Assembly (NCBI GenBank): GCA_964507095.1
Contig: CAZDOS010000009.1
Coordinates: forward strand, 1-44,965
DNA length: 44,965 nt
Direction of reading: 5' to 3'
Source of the DNA: RGIG3102 sp964507095
GTDB taxonomy: Bacteria; Bacillota; Clostridia; Oscillospirales; Ruminococcaceae
The notes under the pieces are model-generated. The model was not told the origin of the DNA. It was given only the letters and a program-made list of their open reading frames with translations, and did not search any database. The translations under genes were made by a program, and so were the position numbers. Below, one piece after another: positions 24,545-32,085 of the stretch. How positions within the stretch are numbered: position 1 is the stretch's first letter; every line of letters starts with the position of its first letter.

Positions 24545-26617
24545 TTATTCCTCGTCGTCTGTATCGAAGAACTTCTTGGCCTCTTCGATGACCTTTCCTT
24601 CGAGGTTTGCAGGAAGCTGCTCGTATCTCGCGAACTCAAGTGTGTATGAGCCTCTGCCGCCTGTAAGAGCTCTGATGAATGTCGTGAAGTCAGTCATCTC
24701 GCTTGAAGGAACTTCGGCAACGACCGTCTGCAGTCCGTCCTCAGCAGGCTCGATACCGAGAACTCTGCCGCGGCGCTTTGTCACTTCACTCATGACATCG
24801 CCCGTGTTGTCGTTAGGGACCTTGGCATTGAGCGTTGAGATAGGCTCAAGGATGCAAGGCTTTGCATTTGCGCAGGCTGCCTTGTAGGCGAGTCTGGCTG
24901 CAGACTTGAAAGCTACTTCCTTCGAGTCTACCGGGTGGTACTTTCCGTCATAGAGAGTGGCCTTGAAGCCGATCATCGGATATCCTGCAAGGACACCGTG
25001 GACCATTGCTTCTCTTATACCCTTTTCAACTGCAGGGATGAATTCCTTCGGAACCGTTCCGCCGACAACGGCATTTACGAACTCGAAGTCCTCGCCAGGC
25101 AGTGGCTCGAATCTCATCTGTACGACACCGAACTGTCCTGCGCCGCCGGACTGTTTCTTGTGCTTTCCTTCTGCCTCTGCAGTTCCGCGGATGGTCTCTC
25201 TGTATGCGATCCTAGGCTCTGAAAGCTCAGCGTCAACACCGAACTTGCTCTTGAGCTTTGCAAGTGTTACGTCAAGATGCTGCTCGCCAAGGCCCTTGAG
25301 GAGCTGCTGTGAGGTCTCTGCATCCTGCCTGTAAGCGAGTGTGCAGTCCTCTTCCATTATTCTCTGGAGGGATGTTGAGATCTTTGCCTCATCGCCCTTC
25401 TTCCGAGGTCTGATTGCCATTTCCATCGTAGGAAGCGGGAACTCATTGAACTTTGCCTTGTATTCGTTCTGAGGATCAGAAAGGATATCGCCTGTCTTTG
25501 TTCCGGCCAGCTTTGTAACTGCGCCGATATCGCCTGCCTTGATGTAATCCGCATCGATCTGCTTCTTGCCGCGGATGAACAGGAGCTTGCCCATTCTCTC
25601 GGAAGCGCCGGTAGTCGTGTTGATAACGTTTGAATCTGCTCTGAGGTTGCCGCTGAGGACCTTTACAAAGCTCATCTTTCCGACGAACGGGTCAGCAACT
25701 GTCTTGAAGACATATGCGGCGACCTGGCCGTTCTCGTTGAACGGAAGAACAACGTCTGCCGAACCGAGCACGAGAGGTGTTCCCTCTACATCTTCAGGTG
25801 AAGGAGCCAGCTCGTTGATGACATCAAGCACCATGTCGATGCCTTCGAGCTTCGGAGATGCACCGCATATTACAGGGGTGATGGTTCCGTTGAGGATACC
25901 GGTCTTGATGCCGGCTACGATCTCAGCCTTTGTGAACCGCTCGCCTGAGAAGTACTTCTCAAAGAGCTCTTCGTCTGTCTCTGCAACAGCTTCATTGATA
26001 CTTGTGATAAGTCCGTCGAGCCTGTGTCCCGTTGTAGGCATAGCGACTTCTTCCCGCTTGCCGTTCTTGTAGCTGTATGCCTTGAACTCCATCAGGTTGA
26101 TGTACATGGTGTCATCGCCGTGAGCAACAGGTACGATGATCGGGCAGATGCGAGGTCCGAAAACTGTCTTGAGGTCTTCGAATACCTTGTAGAAGTCTGC
26201 GTGCTCGACATCGATCTTTGAAATGTATACAAAGCTTGACTTTCCGTTCTTCTCGGCAAGCTTGAATGCCTTCTCTGTTCCGACTTCAACGCCGTCCTTT
26301 GCGCTGACTGTGATCAGAACTGTCTCACAGGCCTTGATGCCCTCATATACGCCCAGCTCGAAGTCAAAGAGACCCGGAACGTCGATGAGGTTGACCTTTG
26401 CGTCCTTATATTCATAAGGTGCAACCGTTGAGTAGAGCGAGCATTCTCTCTCTATCTCTTCCTTGTCGTAGTCACTTGTGGTATTGCCGTCTGCAATATT
26501 TCCCATACGATCTATCGTCTTTGTTGCATACAGAAGAGCTTCCGTAAGAGTGGTCTTACCGCTTCCTGCATGCCCAGCGACAAGTACGTTTTTTATTTTT
26601 AACTGTTTGTAGTCCAT
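24545..26617 (-). CDS. Elongation factor G-like GTPase (EF-G paralogue)
   Basis: This 690-residue five-domain translational GTPase belongs to the EF-G-like (FusA2-type) group rather than being canonical FusA. G1 is GHAGSGKTTL, G2 is in the NTTSDYDKEEIER region, G3 is DVPG, and G4 reads SKID in place of NKxD. Domain III has EFPLPTMEMAIRPRKKGDEAK, domain IV GAGQFGVVQMRFEPLPG, and domain V RRGRVLGIEPAEDG. The start at ATG 26617 has AGGAGG nine bases before it; an upstream in-frame start (26668) includes that ribosome site and was rejected. A dedicated fusA-type gene with ribosomal genes is expected elsewhere. The paralogue's role (recycling, stress or specialised translocation) is unproven. Confidence 0.85.
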   Translation of the reverse strand: MDYKQLKIKNVLVAGHAGSGKTTLTEALLYATKTIDRMGNIADGNTTSDYDKEEIERECSLYSTVAPYEYKDAKVNLIDVPGLFDFELGVYEGIKACETVLITVSAKDGVEVGTEKAFKLAEKNGKSSFVYISKIDVEHADFYKVFEDLKTVFGPRICPIIVPVAHGDDTMYINLMEFKAYSYKNGKREEVAMPTTGHRLDGLITSINEAVAETDEELFEKYFSGERFTKAEIVAGIKTGILNGTITPVICGASPKLEGIDMVLDVINELAPSPEDVEGTPLVLGSADVVLPFNENGQVAAYVFKTVADPFVGKMSFVKVLSGNLRADSNVINTTTGASERMGKLLFIRGKKQIDADYIKAGDIGAVTKLAGTKTGDILSDPQNEYKAKFNEFPLPTMEMAIRPRKKGDEAKISTSLQRIMEEDCTLAYRQDAETSQQLLKGLGEQHLDVTLAKLKSKFGVDAELSEPRIAYRETIRGTAEAEGKHKKQSGGAGQFGVVQMRFEPLPGEDFEFVNAVVGGTVPKEFIPAVEKGIREAMVHGVLAGYPMIGFKATLYDGKYHPVDSKEVAFKSAARLAYKAACANAKPCILEPISTLNAKVPNDNTGDVMSEVTKRRGRVLGIEPAEDGLQTVVAEVPSSEMTDFTTFIRALTGGRGSYTLEFARYEQLPANLEGKVIEEAKKFFDTDDEE

Positions 26618-26781
26618 ATATAGACCTCCTTTAGCTTCTTTGTAAAAACAAAAAACTGCGTTACGCACATTTATACCAGTATTTTATCACAATACGCCCC
26701 GGTTTTAAACAATCAGTTGACCCGGCCGTGTAGAAATTGGGTTTTCAATATTGTTTATTATTACTAAATAACAGACGGGGC

Positions 26782-26810
26782 TTTTTGTAGAATTAACGAT
26801 ATGGTAAGAT
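26782..26810 (+). promoter_or_regulatory. Promoter upstream of TIGR04076 gene
   Basis: TTTTTG is separated by 17 bases from TAAGAT, which is preceded by TGG and so has an extended -10. The AGGAGGA ribosome site of the gene follows about 15 bases later. Confidence 0.5.
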
Positions 26811-26836
26811 AAAGAAAAAACAGGAGGAACACAGCT

Positions 26837-27220
26837 ATGAAACACAAGGTCAGGGTCACTGTCCTGGACAAGAAGCTCTATCCCGAGCTGGTACGGGAAT
26901 ACTGCAGCAACAAGAGCGTGGGAGCCTGCACACGGTTCAATGTGGGAGACGTATTCGAATTCGAGTCGGGCGATTTCTTCCGCGGAGGACTTAACACTCT
27001 GGTACATACGGACGCGGATCCCGAAACCGTGGCCGGCGGTCCCTCCAGACCCTTCTGCTCCGAAGCATGGGATGCCATATCCAAGTACATCTACACAGGG
27101 CTCCAGGGTGGTTCCATCATGAACGGATGGATGGAGCGAGAGAACGAGATGATCGCCTGCTGCAATGACGGTACCAGACCGGTCATCTTCAAGATTGAAA
27201 GGATCGACATCGAAGACTGA
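26837..27220 (+). CDS. TIGR04076 family protein
   Basis: This 127-residue soluble protein matches the TIGR04076 small-protein pattern: an N-terminal beta-strand (KVRVTVLDKKLYPELVREY), a C-x-x-F region (GACTRFNVGDVFEF), FCSEAWDAISKYIYTGLQGG and a C-terminal CCNDGTRPVIFKIERID. Several conserved Cys and Asp residues suggest metal or redox chemistry, but the family function is unknown to me. A strong AGGAGGA site precedes the ATG. The next gene is convergent. Confidence 0.8.
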   Translation: MKHKVRVTVLDKKLYPELVREYCSNKSVGACTRFNVGDVFEFESGDFFRGGLNTLVHTDADPETVAGGPSRPFCSEAWDAISKYIYTGLQGGSIMNGWMERENEMIACCNDGTRPVIFKIERIDIED

Positions 27221-27238
27221 ATCTGCCGAAGGCATAAC

Positions 27239-27265
27239 AAAGGGAGAGCGCTGCGCTCTCCCTTT
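27239..27265. terminator. Bidirectional terminator between convergent genes
   Basis: AAAGGGAGAGCG pairs perfectly with CGCTCTCCCTTT around a CTG loop, with A-rich and T-rich flanks. It serves the TIGR04076 gene on one strand and the alpha/beta hydrolase on the other. Confidence 0.9.
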
Positions 27266-27269
27266 TCAT

Positions 27270-28181
27270 TCATATTTCTTCAAGAAATTCCCTGACATAT
27301 TCGCTGTAGGTATCCGGATCTTTGAGTACCGATTCGGCATGTCCGGCACCTTCTATGAGGTGCATCGCCTTCTTCCCCGCTGTCCTTTCAAACATGTCGC
27401 GGGAATTGTCGGGAGTGATGAATATGTCCTGCGCTCCGTGAAGGAACAGTATCGGCACGGTATTGCCGTCCAAAGCATCTATGGGCCTCATGTCTCTTAG
27501 GGCGTAGCCGTATCTGAGCTTTGCTCCGATGCTGGCGATATCTATGAGGAACGCCGGGCCTCCGTTCATCCTTATTCCGTTCTTCAATACTCGCTCGATG
27601 TCGGAAAAGCCGCAGTCGGCAACGACGAAATCCACCTTTGGACAATACTTCAGCGACGTTATCGTGGAGGCGGCGCCAAGGCTCTCTCCGTGAAGTCCCA
27701 GACGGCGGATGTCCGGATATCTGTCAAGAGTATCATCCACAAGGGCTTTCAGGTCTCTTCCCTCGAGGATGCCGTAGGTGGTGAACGTCCTCTCATTCTC
27801 TCCGTGACCCCTGAGGTCATAGATGATGCAGCTGTATCCCAGATCCAGGTACATGTTCACATACTTGAGAGCGCCGTACCTGTTGTCAGTGTAGCCGTGC
27901 GATATGATCACGTATCTGCCGTCATGCGAAGGATTCTTCAGAAACTCTGCGTGAAGGATGTATCCGTCCCGTCCGATGACTGTGTAATTCCGCTTTTCAA
28001 GAGAGTCGTAGAACGAGGTGTCATAGTGGTCCTTCTGCCATGCCATCGCCTGATCCAGCGTCTGTCTTGTTCCGGTCATTATGTTCTCGGCCAGCTTAAT
28101 GGATGCAATTATCCCGGCGATAAGCGCCAGGGCAAGTATTCCGATCAGTATCTTCATAAACGTACTCTTTTTCCTTAACAT
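27270..28181 (-). CDS. Membrane-anchored alpha/beta hydrolase
   Basis: This 303-residue protein has an N-terminal hydrophobic anchor (ILIGILALALIAGIIASIKL) and a serine-hydrolase domain. The oxyanion segment is VIISHGYTDNRYG, the nucleophile elbow GLHGESLGAAS, the acid LHGAQDIFITPDNS and the His EGAGHAES. It resembles YqkD/BEM46-like hydrolases facing the outside of the membrane; the ester or amide substrate is unknown. ATG at 28181 or 28157 could be used; AAGGAAAAAGAG precedes the latter. It is transcribed divergently from the GH1 operon. Confidence 0.85.
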   Translation of the reverse strand: MLRKKSTFMKILIGILALALIAGIIASIKLAENIMTGTRQTLDQAMAWQKDHYDTSFYDSLEKRNYTVIGRDGYILHAEFLKNPSHDGRYVIISHGYTDNRYGALKYVNMYLDLGYSCIIYDLRGHGENERTFTTYGILEGRDLKALVDDTLDRYPDIRRLGLHGESLGAASTITSLKYCPKVDFVVADCGFSDIERVLKNGIRMNGGPAFLIDIASIGAKLRYGYALRDMRPIDALDGNTVPILFLHGAQDIFITPDNSRDMFERTAGKKAMHLIEGAGHAESVLKDPDTYSEYVREFLEEI

Positions 28182-28269
28182 GTCTTTCTCTGTCTCTTTT
28201 TCATGTGTTCAGCATGTAAATGATAACATCCGCCGTATGTCTTTTTCAATGTGAAACGGGATATCTCTA

Positions 28270-28298
28270 TTGAACGCGACTATCCGATTTGTTACAAT
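28270..28298 (+). promoter_or_regulatory. Sigma-A promoter of GH1-ROK operon
   Basis: TTGAAC is separated by 17 bases from TACAAT about 60 bases upstream of the GH1 start. No catabolite-repression palindrome was recognised nearby. Confidence 0.7.
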
Positions 28299-28356
28299 TT
28301 TTATATATTTGTGTCTGACAATTCATTTTCAAAACAAGAAAGGAACAAGGTATATC

Positions 28357-29829
28357 ATGCATTACAGAAACGACCCGAAATTCCCTGAAGGCTTCCTGTG
28401 GGGAGCCAGCTCATCCGCATGGCAGGTCGAGGGCGGCGTTGCCGACGGCGGAAGGAGCGAATCCATAATTGACATCAACTCGAGGACAAAGGTCCCGTTT
28501 GCCGACAACTCAATAGCCGCCGACCACTATCACCACTATCTTGAAGATGTGGAACTCATGGCGGAATGCGGCTTTACTTCATACCACTTCTCCCTGTCCT
28601 GGTCAAGGATAATCCCTGCGGCCGACAGGAAGGTCAACCCTGAAGGCATCGCCTTCTACAACAATCTCATCAACGCTCTGCTCGAAAGAGGAATAACCCC
28701 TATCGTCACTCTTTACCACTATGACATGCCTGTCTGGGTGAAGGAAAAGTGCGGCGGCTGGATGGACCGTTCCATAATCGATGAATTCGAATACTACTGC
28801 AAGGTCTGCTATGAGAACTTCGGAGACAGAGTAAAGTACTGGCTCTCTATAAACGAGCAGAACATGCAGATAATCTACGGCTACTGGCTGGGTCTTGCAG
28901 ATAGCGAGGACTGGTTCAGAGACCAGTGGAAGATGAACCATATAATGAACCTGTGCCACGCAAAGGCAGTCAATCTCTGCCATGAGATGGTGGAAGGCGG
29001 ACTCATCGGCCCTGTTCCGGGCATGGTACCTATCTATCCGGAGTCCTGCAGACCTCTTGACCAGATCGCAGCCATGAACGCCGAGGAGTTCACCGAGAAG
29101 ATCTGGAATGACACCTACGCCTACGGCACCTACTCCAATTTCCTTAAGAAATACTGGGAAAAGAACGACATCGACCCCGGCATCCTCCCGGGAGACATGG
29201 AGCTCATCGCAAGCGCCAAGATCGACTATTTCGCAGTCAACTGCTACCGCAGCAACGTTGCAAAGGACGCTCCTCTGGATTCAGAGCAGAAGGCTTACCT
29301 GCTCAACTCCACGGGCGTAAAGGGCAATTTCCAGTTCCCTGTCGTTCCGGGCGAGTACGCACTCACCAGGAACCCGTTCGTGGAATACACCGACTGGGAC
29401 TGGGAGATAGATCCTTCTTCCCTGAGATACACTCTCAGATACATGCACGATCACTATCACCTGCCTATGATCATCACCGAAAACGGTTTCGGCGCACACG
29501 AGTCCAAGGGCGCTGACGGCAAGGTCCACGATGATTACAGGATCAACTTCCTCAGGGAGAACATCTACCAGGTAGGTCTTGCCATCGAGGACGGATGCGA
29601 GGTCTGGGGCTACAACCCTTGGTCCTTCACCGATCTGCTCTCCACCGGCAACGGCATTGCCAAGAGATACGGACTCGTATATATCGACGTCACAGATGAT
29701 GAGCTCAACCGGGCAAAGGATGTAAGCGACCTTTCACTTGCTAGGATCAAGAAGGATTCCTTCTACTGGTACTCCAAGCTTATAAAGTCCAACGGGACCG
29801 ACTGGGGCGAGGACATGAGCGGAAGATGA
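28357..29829 (+). CDS. Glycoside hydrolase family 1, probable 6-phospho-beta-glucosidase
   Basis: This 490-residue cytoplasmic retaining beta-glycosidase starts at ATG 28357 (behind AAAGGAACAAGG), giving the normal N-terminus FPEGFLWGASSSAWQVEGG. The acid/base Glu is in WLSINEQN (an unusual NEQ rather than NEP), and the nucleophile is in ITENGFG. LLSTGNGIAKRYGLVYID matches the Ser-Lys-Tyr phosphate-binding pattern of 6-phospho-beta-glucosidases, in place of the Glu-Trp pair of unphosphorylated-substrate enzymes. The downstream ROK kinase overlaps by four bases, consistent with phosphorylation of a beta-glucoside inside the cell followed by hydrolysis (inference). Confidence 0.9.
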   Translation: MHYRNDPKFPEGFLWGASSSAWQVEGGVADGGRSESIIDINSRTKVPFADNSIAADHYHHYLEDVELMAECGFTSYHFSLSWSRIIPAADRKVNPEGIAFYNNLINALLERGITPIVTLYHYDMPVWVKEKCGGWMDRSIIDEFEYYCKVCYENFGDRVKYWLSINEQNMQIIYGYWLGLADSEDWFRDQWKMNHIMNLCHAKAVNLCHEMVEGGLIGPVPGMVPIYPESCRPLDQIAAMNAEEFTEKIWNDTYAYGTYSNFLKKYWEKNDIDPGILPGDMELIASAKIDYFAVNCYRSNVAKDAPLDSEQKAYLLNSTGVKGNFQFPVVPGEYALTRNPFVEYTDWDWEIDPSSLRYTLRYMHDHYHLPMIITENGFGAHESKGADGKVHDDYRINFLRENIYQVGLAIEDGCEVWGYNPWSFTDLLSTGNGIAKRYGLVYIDVTDDELNRAKDVSDLSLARIKKDSFYWYSKLIKSNGTDWGEDMSGR

Positions 29830-30710
29830 AGACCCTGATGGCATTCGATGTCGGTGCTACCAACACCAAATGGGCCGTATGCACCGATGAATACACAGTC
29901 CTGAAGCAGGGCTCGTTCCGTACTCCTCATACCGGTGCAGATGAACTTGCCGGCATGCTTGCGGCCACCGTTAAAGCAGAAGGCGGTTCCTGCGAGGGCA
30001 TATGCATTTCCATACTGGGGACGGTCAACAAGGGAGTTATCGAGAACGGAGGGAACCTTCCCTTCATGACCGGCTTTGACCTTGCCTCTTCTCTTTCACG
30101 GTCGACAGGCCTGTGTGTCGGCGTCGAGAACGACGGCAAGTGCAACACTCTCGGAGAGCTTGCCGCAGGTTCTCTCAAGGGCTGCCGCGACCGGGTCAGC
30201 ATCGTTCTGGGCACGGGTGTCGGGGCAGGCATCATCATTGACGGCCGCCTGTACAGAGGCTACGGAAACAATGCGGGAGAGATCGGCTACTCCTATCTCC
30301 ATATCGACAGAGCGCCTCAGCTTGAATATGTAGCAGGAATGAGGAACAGCTACATGGGGCTTATGGACCGTGTCAGAGAAGTCTCCGACAGAGATTACTC
30401 CAACACCTATGAAGTCTTCATGGAGGCAAATAACGGTGACATGAAGGCCCTTGAAGGGATCAGGAACTATTCAAGAGAGTTGGCGGGACTCATCTGGAAC
30501 CTGCACTTCACCCTCGATCCTGAAAGGATCTCAATAGGAGGCGGGATCACCGCCGAGGAACTTCTCTGCGACATGATAACCGAAGAGACTTTCCGGCTTT
30601 GCGACAGCTTTCCTCTTCCCGTAAAGAAGCCTGTGATAGTATTCTCGAAGCTAGGCAACACAGCCAATCTTTTCGGAGCGGTAAGGTCATATCTCGACAG
30701 CGAGAACTGA
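29826..30710 (+). CDS. ROK-family sugar kinase, probable beta-glucoside kinase
   Basis: This 294-residue kinase has the N-terminal ATP phosphate loop AFDVGATNTKWA, the catalytic Asp region GVENDGKCNTLGELAAG and the GTGVGAGIIIDG glycine-rich segment. The ROK zinc motif CxCGxxGC is absent, as in beta-glucoside kinases (BglK) and unlike many glucokinases or NagC regulators; there is also no HTH. The start overlaps the GH1 stop (ATGA), so the two are translationally coupled. It probably phosphorylates the 6-OH of cellobiose-type disaccharides or beta-glucosides entering by a non-PTS route. Confidence 0.85.
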   Translation: MKTLMAFDVGATNTKWAVCTDEYTVLKQGSFRTPHTGADELAGMLAATVKAEGGSCEGICISILGTVNKGVIENGGNLPFMTGFDLASSLSRSTGLCVGVENDGKCNTLGELAAGSLKGCRDRVSIVLGTGVGAGIIIDGRLYRGYGNNAGEIGYSYLHIDRAPQLEYVAGMRNSYMGLMDRVREVSDRDYSNTYEVFMEANNGDMKALEGIRNYSRELAGLIWNLHFTLDPERISIGGGITAEELLCDMITEETFRLCDSFPLPVKKPVIVFSKLGNTANLFGAVRSYLDSEN

Positions 30711-30737
30711 TCTTTGTAAAAAACAAAACACATGAAA

Positions 30738-30773
30738 AAAGGCCCCTGAGGGATCATTCCCCAAGGGTCTTTA
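30738..30773. terminator. Bidirectional terminator between ROK and aldo/keto reductase genes
   Basis: AAAGGCCC pairs with GGGTCTTT (one wobble), with an inner GGG/CCC stem, between convergent genes; A and T runs flank both sides. Confidence 0.8.
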
Positions 30774-30782
30774 TCTCGGCTT

Positions 30783-31868
30783 TTATTCCATCACTCTGCA
30801 CTGTTCTAGCAGTTCGATTATCGGCAGATGCTGAGGGCATGCGCTCTCGCACTGTCCGCAGGCAATGCAGTCGCTCGCCTTGCCCTTTCCTACCGTGACG
30901 ATGGTGTATTCTCTCTTGGTGCGGAACTCGGGACTTCCCTTCTTCCTGTTGAATACAGTAAAGATGTCCGGGATCGGTATTTCCATCGGGCATCCGGCCG
31001 TGCAGTAGCGGCATGACGTGCACTGTATGGACTTGTCTTCATCGAGCGCTTTCTGGGCAGCTCTTATGACTTCTTCCTCATGTTCGTCCAGCGGTCTGAA
31101 ATCTTTCATGAAGCTGAGGTTGTCCTCCATCTGGGCAAGTGAGCTCATTCCGCTGAGCACAGACAGCAGGCCTTCCTTGGAAGCGACATACCTGAGAGCC
31201 CAACTTGCGTATGACATGCCGTTATTCTCCCTGTCAAACACATCCTTGACGGACTGGATAGGATCGGCAAGTATTCCGCCCTTAATAGGTTCCATTACAA
31301 CAACAGGCTTACCATACTTGCGGCATATCTCCCAGTTTGCCCTTCCGCTGACACCCGGATTCTCCCAGTCTGCATAGTTGATCTGCAGCTGAACGAACTC
31401 AACATCCGGATGCTTTATGAGGAGTTCCTCAAGAAGCTCAGGGTTTGCGTGGAACGAGAAGCCGTAATGCTTGATCAGCCCCTTCTCCTTGAGTTCCTTG
31501 ACATAATCCCAGAGATGATACTTGTCATAGTACTCATAGTTCGATCTCTGAAGGGCATGCAGCAGATAGTAGTCAAAATATCCCGCACCAGTCCTCTCAA
31601 GACTGGTATGGATCTCCTTCTTTGCATCCTCCTCGGTCATCGCAGGGTCATTGACGATGAGCTTGGTGGCAAGAGTGTAGCTGTCTCTGGGATATCTCTC
31701 GACGAGAGCCTTCTTAATAGCCTCCTCCGAGCCGGGATAGGCAAAGGCCGTGTCAAAATACGTTCCGCCGGCTTCCATGAAGCGGTCCACCATAATGGAT
31801 ACCTGTGGCACGTCTATCTCCCCGTTTTCAAGTCTCGGAAGACGCATGAGTCCAAATCCAAGTTTCAT
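30783..31868 (-). CDS. Aldo/keto reductase with C-terminal 4Fe-4S ferredoxin domain
   Basis: This 361-residue protein has an AKR barrel with the catalytic tetrad visible as YFDTAFAYPGSE (Asp, Tyr), LATKLIV (Lys) and YYLLHAL (His). The C-terminus has a first cluster motif CTSCRYCTAGCP and a second DCIACGQCESACPQ, enough for one or two 4Fe-4S clusters. Such fusions are typical of strict anaerobes; the substrate is unknown. The start at 31868 follows AAAAGGAGAGATAAA; the in-frame start at 31889 precedes this site and was rejected. Confidence 0.9.
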   Translation of the reverse strand: MKLGFGLMRLPRLENGEIDVPQVSIMVDRFMEAGGTYFDTAFAYPGSEEAIKKALVERYPRDSYTLATKLIVNDPAMTEEDAKKEIHTSLERTGAGYFDYYLLHALQRSNYEYYDKYHLWDYVKELKEKGLIKHYGFSFHANPELLEELLIKHPDVEFVQLQINYADWENPGVSGRANWEICRKYGKPVVVMEPIKGGILADPIQSVKDVFDRENNGMSYASWALRYVASKEGLLSVLSGMSSLAQMEDNLSFMKDFRPLDEHEEEVIRAAQKALDEDKSIQCTSCRYCTAGCPMEIPIPDIFTVFNRKKGSPEFRTKREYTIVTVGKGKASDCIACGQCESACPQHLPIIELLEQCRVME

Positions 31869-32044
31869 TTTATCTCTCCTTTTCAGCATTGAAATGTAAC
31901 GATACGTTTATTCTTCTGAATATATTGTAGCATACATATGCAAATTTAAACCATATTTCTCTTTTCAATCTGCCTGATTCGCCTCATTCGACAGGAACGC
32001 GGACAGCTCCATCCATAAGGCTGTCCCGGACGCTCCTTCCTCAA

Positions 32045-32073
32045 TTGCACCCTTTCCCTTTATGTGGTAGAAT
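32045..32073 (+). promoter_or_regulatory. Sigma-A promoter of the glycosyltransferase operon
   Basis: TTGCAC is separated by exactly 17 bases from TAGAAT. The ATG of the next gene begins only 12 bases after the -10 box, so the transcript would be nearly leaderless. Confidence 0.7.
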
Positions 32074-32085
32074 CAAGGCATTAAA

